The translations under genes were made by a program, and so were the position numbers. From Paenibacillus aurantius (GTDB lineage: Bacteria > Bacillota > Bacilli > Paenibacillales > NBRC-103111), in assembly GCF_032268605.1 (NCBI RefSeq), contig NZ_CP130318.1, positions 2,266,001 through 2,330,000 of the forward strand: a DNA stretch of 64,000 nt, in the 5' to 3' direction. The notes beneath the pieces were generated by a model that ran no database searches, was not told the DNA's origin, and saw only the letters and a list, made by a program, of their open reading frames with translations. Positions 63,207 to 64,000 of this stretch are shown piece after piece (positions within the stretch are counted from its first letter, which is position 1; the number at the start of each line of letters is the position of its first letter).

Positions 63207-64000
63207 AAATCAATCGGATCAAGTTCTGGACTGGCCCTAACCTGTACAGCTTTCGTCCCACGATTTGGGTAGAGCTCGATTTGGAGGAGCTGGAGGACAA
63301 GCCCTCTCATCTTCTGCCCGGATTTGTCGACCGCCTGCTTCACATCATGCCTACTCTGAAAACGCATACTTGTTCCTTGGGCTACCCGGGCGGTTTGGTG
63401 GAAAGGCTGCGGGAAGGGACCTGGATGGGTCATATCCTGGAGCACATGGCTCTCGAGATCCAGCACTTGGCCGGCATTCCGGTTAAGCGGGGGAAGACGG
63501 TCACGAGTGAACGGAAAGGGATTTATTTCGTTACCTTCGATTACAAGGAGAAGGAATCCGGTCTTCATGCCTTTCATGCGGCCTATGAGCTGGTGGAGGG
63601 GCTCCTCGAGGGGAAGGAAGACCTGGACGCCGCTCCTTATGTAACCAAGACAGCAGAGCTTTATTACGCCAACAAGCTTGGGCCGAGCACAGAGGCCATT
63701 TTCGAAGCGGCGAAGGCACGCAAAATTCCGGTGGAGCGCGTCGGCAAGGACAGCTTCCTCCGTCTCGGAACCGGCTCCCGACAAAAATATGTCCAAGCGA
63801 CCGTCTCCAGCCAAACCTCCTATTTGGCGGTCGAGAACTCCTGCGACAAAGAGATGACGAAGCGGCTCCTCGAGGACGCGGGACTGCCGGTTCCCGAGGG
63901 CACGGTGGTCCGTTCTTCCCGGGAGCTGCCGCGTACAGCCGAATCGCTTGGTTTTCCTCTCGTGATAAAGCCGCTGAACGGGCGCCAGGGGCAAGGAGTC
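63203..64000 (+). CDS. cphA: Cyanophycin synthetase, N-terminal part
   Basis: The first 266 codons of a gene that runs off the window. The product begins MKINRIKFWTGPNLYSFRPT, then WMGHILEHMALEIQHLAGIP, the N-terminal domain of CphA, and reaches the start of the ATP-grasp domain at DKEMTKRLLEDAGLPVPEGT and PLVIKPLNGRQGQGV, whose last motif is the glycine loop for ATP. CphA makes cyanophycin from Asp and Arg with ATP, without ribosomes. The ATG overlaps the cphB stop. The Mur-ligase-like half lies outside the window. Confidence 0.93.
   Translation, partial: MKINRIKFWTGPNLYSFRPTIWVELDLEELEDKPSHLLPGFVDRLLHIMPTLKTHTCSLGYPGGLVERLREGTWMGHILEHMALEIQHLAGIPVKRGKTVTSERKGIYFVTFDYKEKESGLHAFHAAYELVEGLLEGKEDLDAAPYVTKTAELYYANKLGPSTEAIFEAAKARKIPVERVGKDSFLRLGTGSRQKYVQATVSSQTSYLAVENSCDKEMTKRLLEDAGLPVPEGTVVRSSRELPRTAESLGFPLVIKPLNGRQGQGV

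Overview
The window looks like a chromosomal segment of a spore-forming, naturally competent Bacillales bacterium, most likely Paenibacillus or a close relative of fairly high GC. The evidence is the sporulation and germination genes (gpr, spoVA genes, a SleB-like cortex hydrolase), the comE competence locus, Shine-Dalgarno sequences of the AGGAGG type, sigma-A-like promoters, a T-box leader, and a yqeG-to-gpr gene order like that of Bacillus subtilis. I see no tRNA, rRNA, CRISPR array or insertion sequence.

Region 1 (1-3400) is clearly AT-richer than the rest. It holds the 5' end of a histidinol dehydrogenase gene behind a structured leader, two decayed gene remnants, a HEAT-like protein, a TPR-like protein and an APH-family kinase. 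It reads as a transferred or eroding accessory patch. Region 2 (3400-10700) is a mixed housekeeping set: exoA, a YfmJ-type reductase, a PhyH dioxygenase fused to HEAT repeats, the futalosine-pathway pair mqnB-mqnD, a PrsW-type protease and a GNAT enzyme.

Region 3 (10700-32450) is a sugar-acid and deoxysugar catabolic region. An AraC regulator lies divergent to uxaE-uxaC (uronate isomerisation). A complete rhamnose operon follows (rhaEW-rhaI-rhaB-rhaR), then an EamA transporter, a GH2 beta-galactosidase, a divergent SDR with altered catalytic residues, and lutABC with its regulator lutR. Galacturonate, rhamnose and galactose are the sugars of rhamnogalacturonan I, and RhaEW-type enzymes yield L-lactate, the substrate of LutABC, so the segment may work as one pectin-salvage region (inference).

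Region 4 (32450-41900) has a CcpA-box-bearing glpQ, two very small protein genes, a spoVA2-type operon (DUF1657 / DUF421-DUF1657 / spoVAC-spoVAD-spoVAEb), and a MoxR - DUF58 - transglutaminase operon. Region 5 (41900-62250) is the conserved yqeG-yqeH-aroE-yhbY-nadD-yqeK-rsfS-cvfB-yqeM operon, a T-box-controlled leuS, then comER/comEA-metY-comEB-comEC, an ECF sigma/anti-sigma pair, holA, rpsT and gpr. Compared with B. subtilis, cvfB, leuS, metY and the ECF pair are insertions. Region 6 (62250-64000) is a cphB-cphA cyanophycin operon, with cphA running off the window.

No wholly new system is evident. The best leads are the hisD leader with mutually exclusive stems, the PhyH-HEAT fusion, the rearranged spoVA2-type locus, the promoter-terminator unit in front of comEA, the leader frames in front of the APH gene, and the SDR lacking its Tyr/Lys pair.
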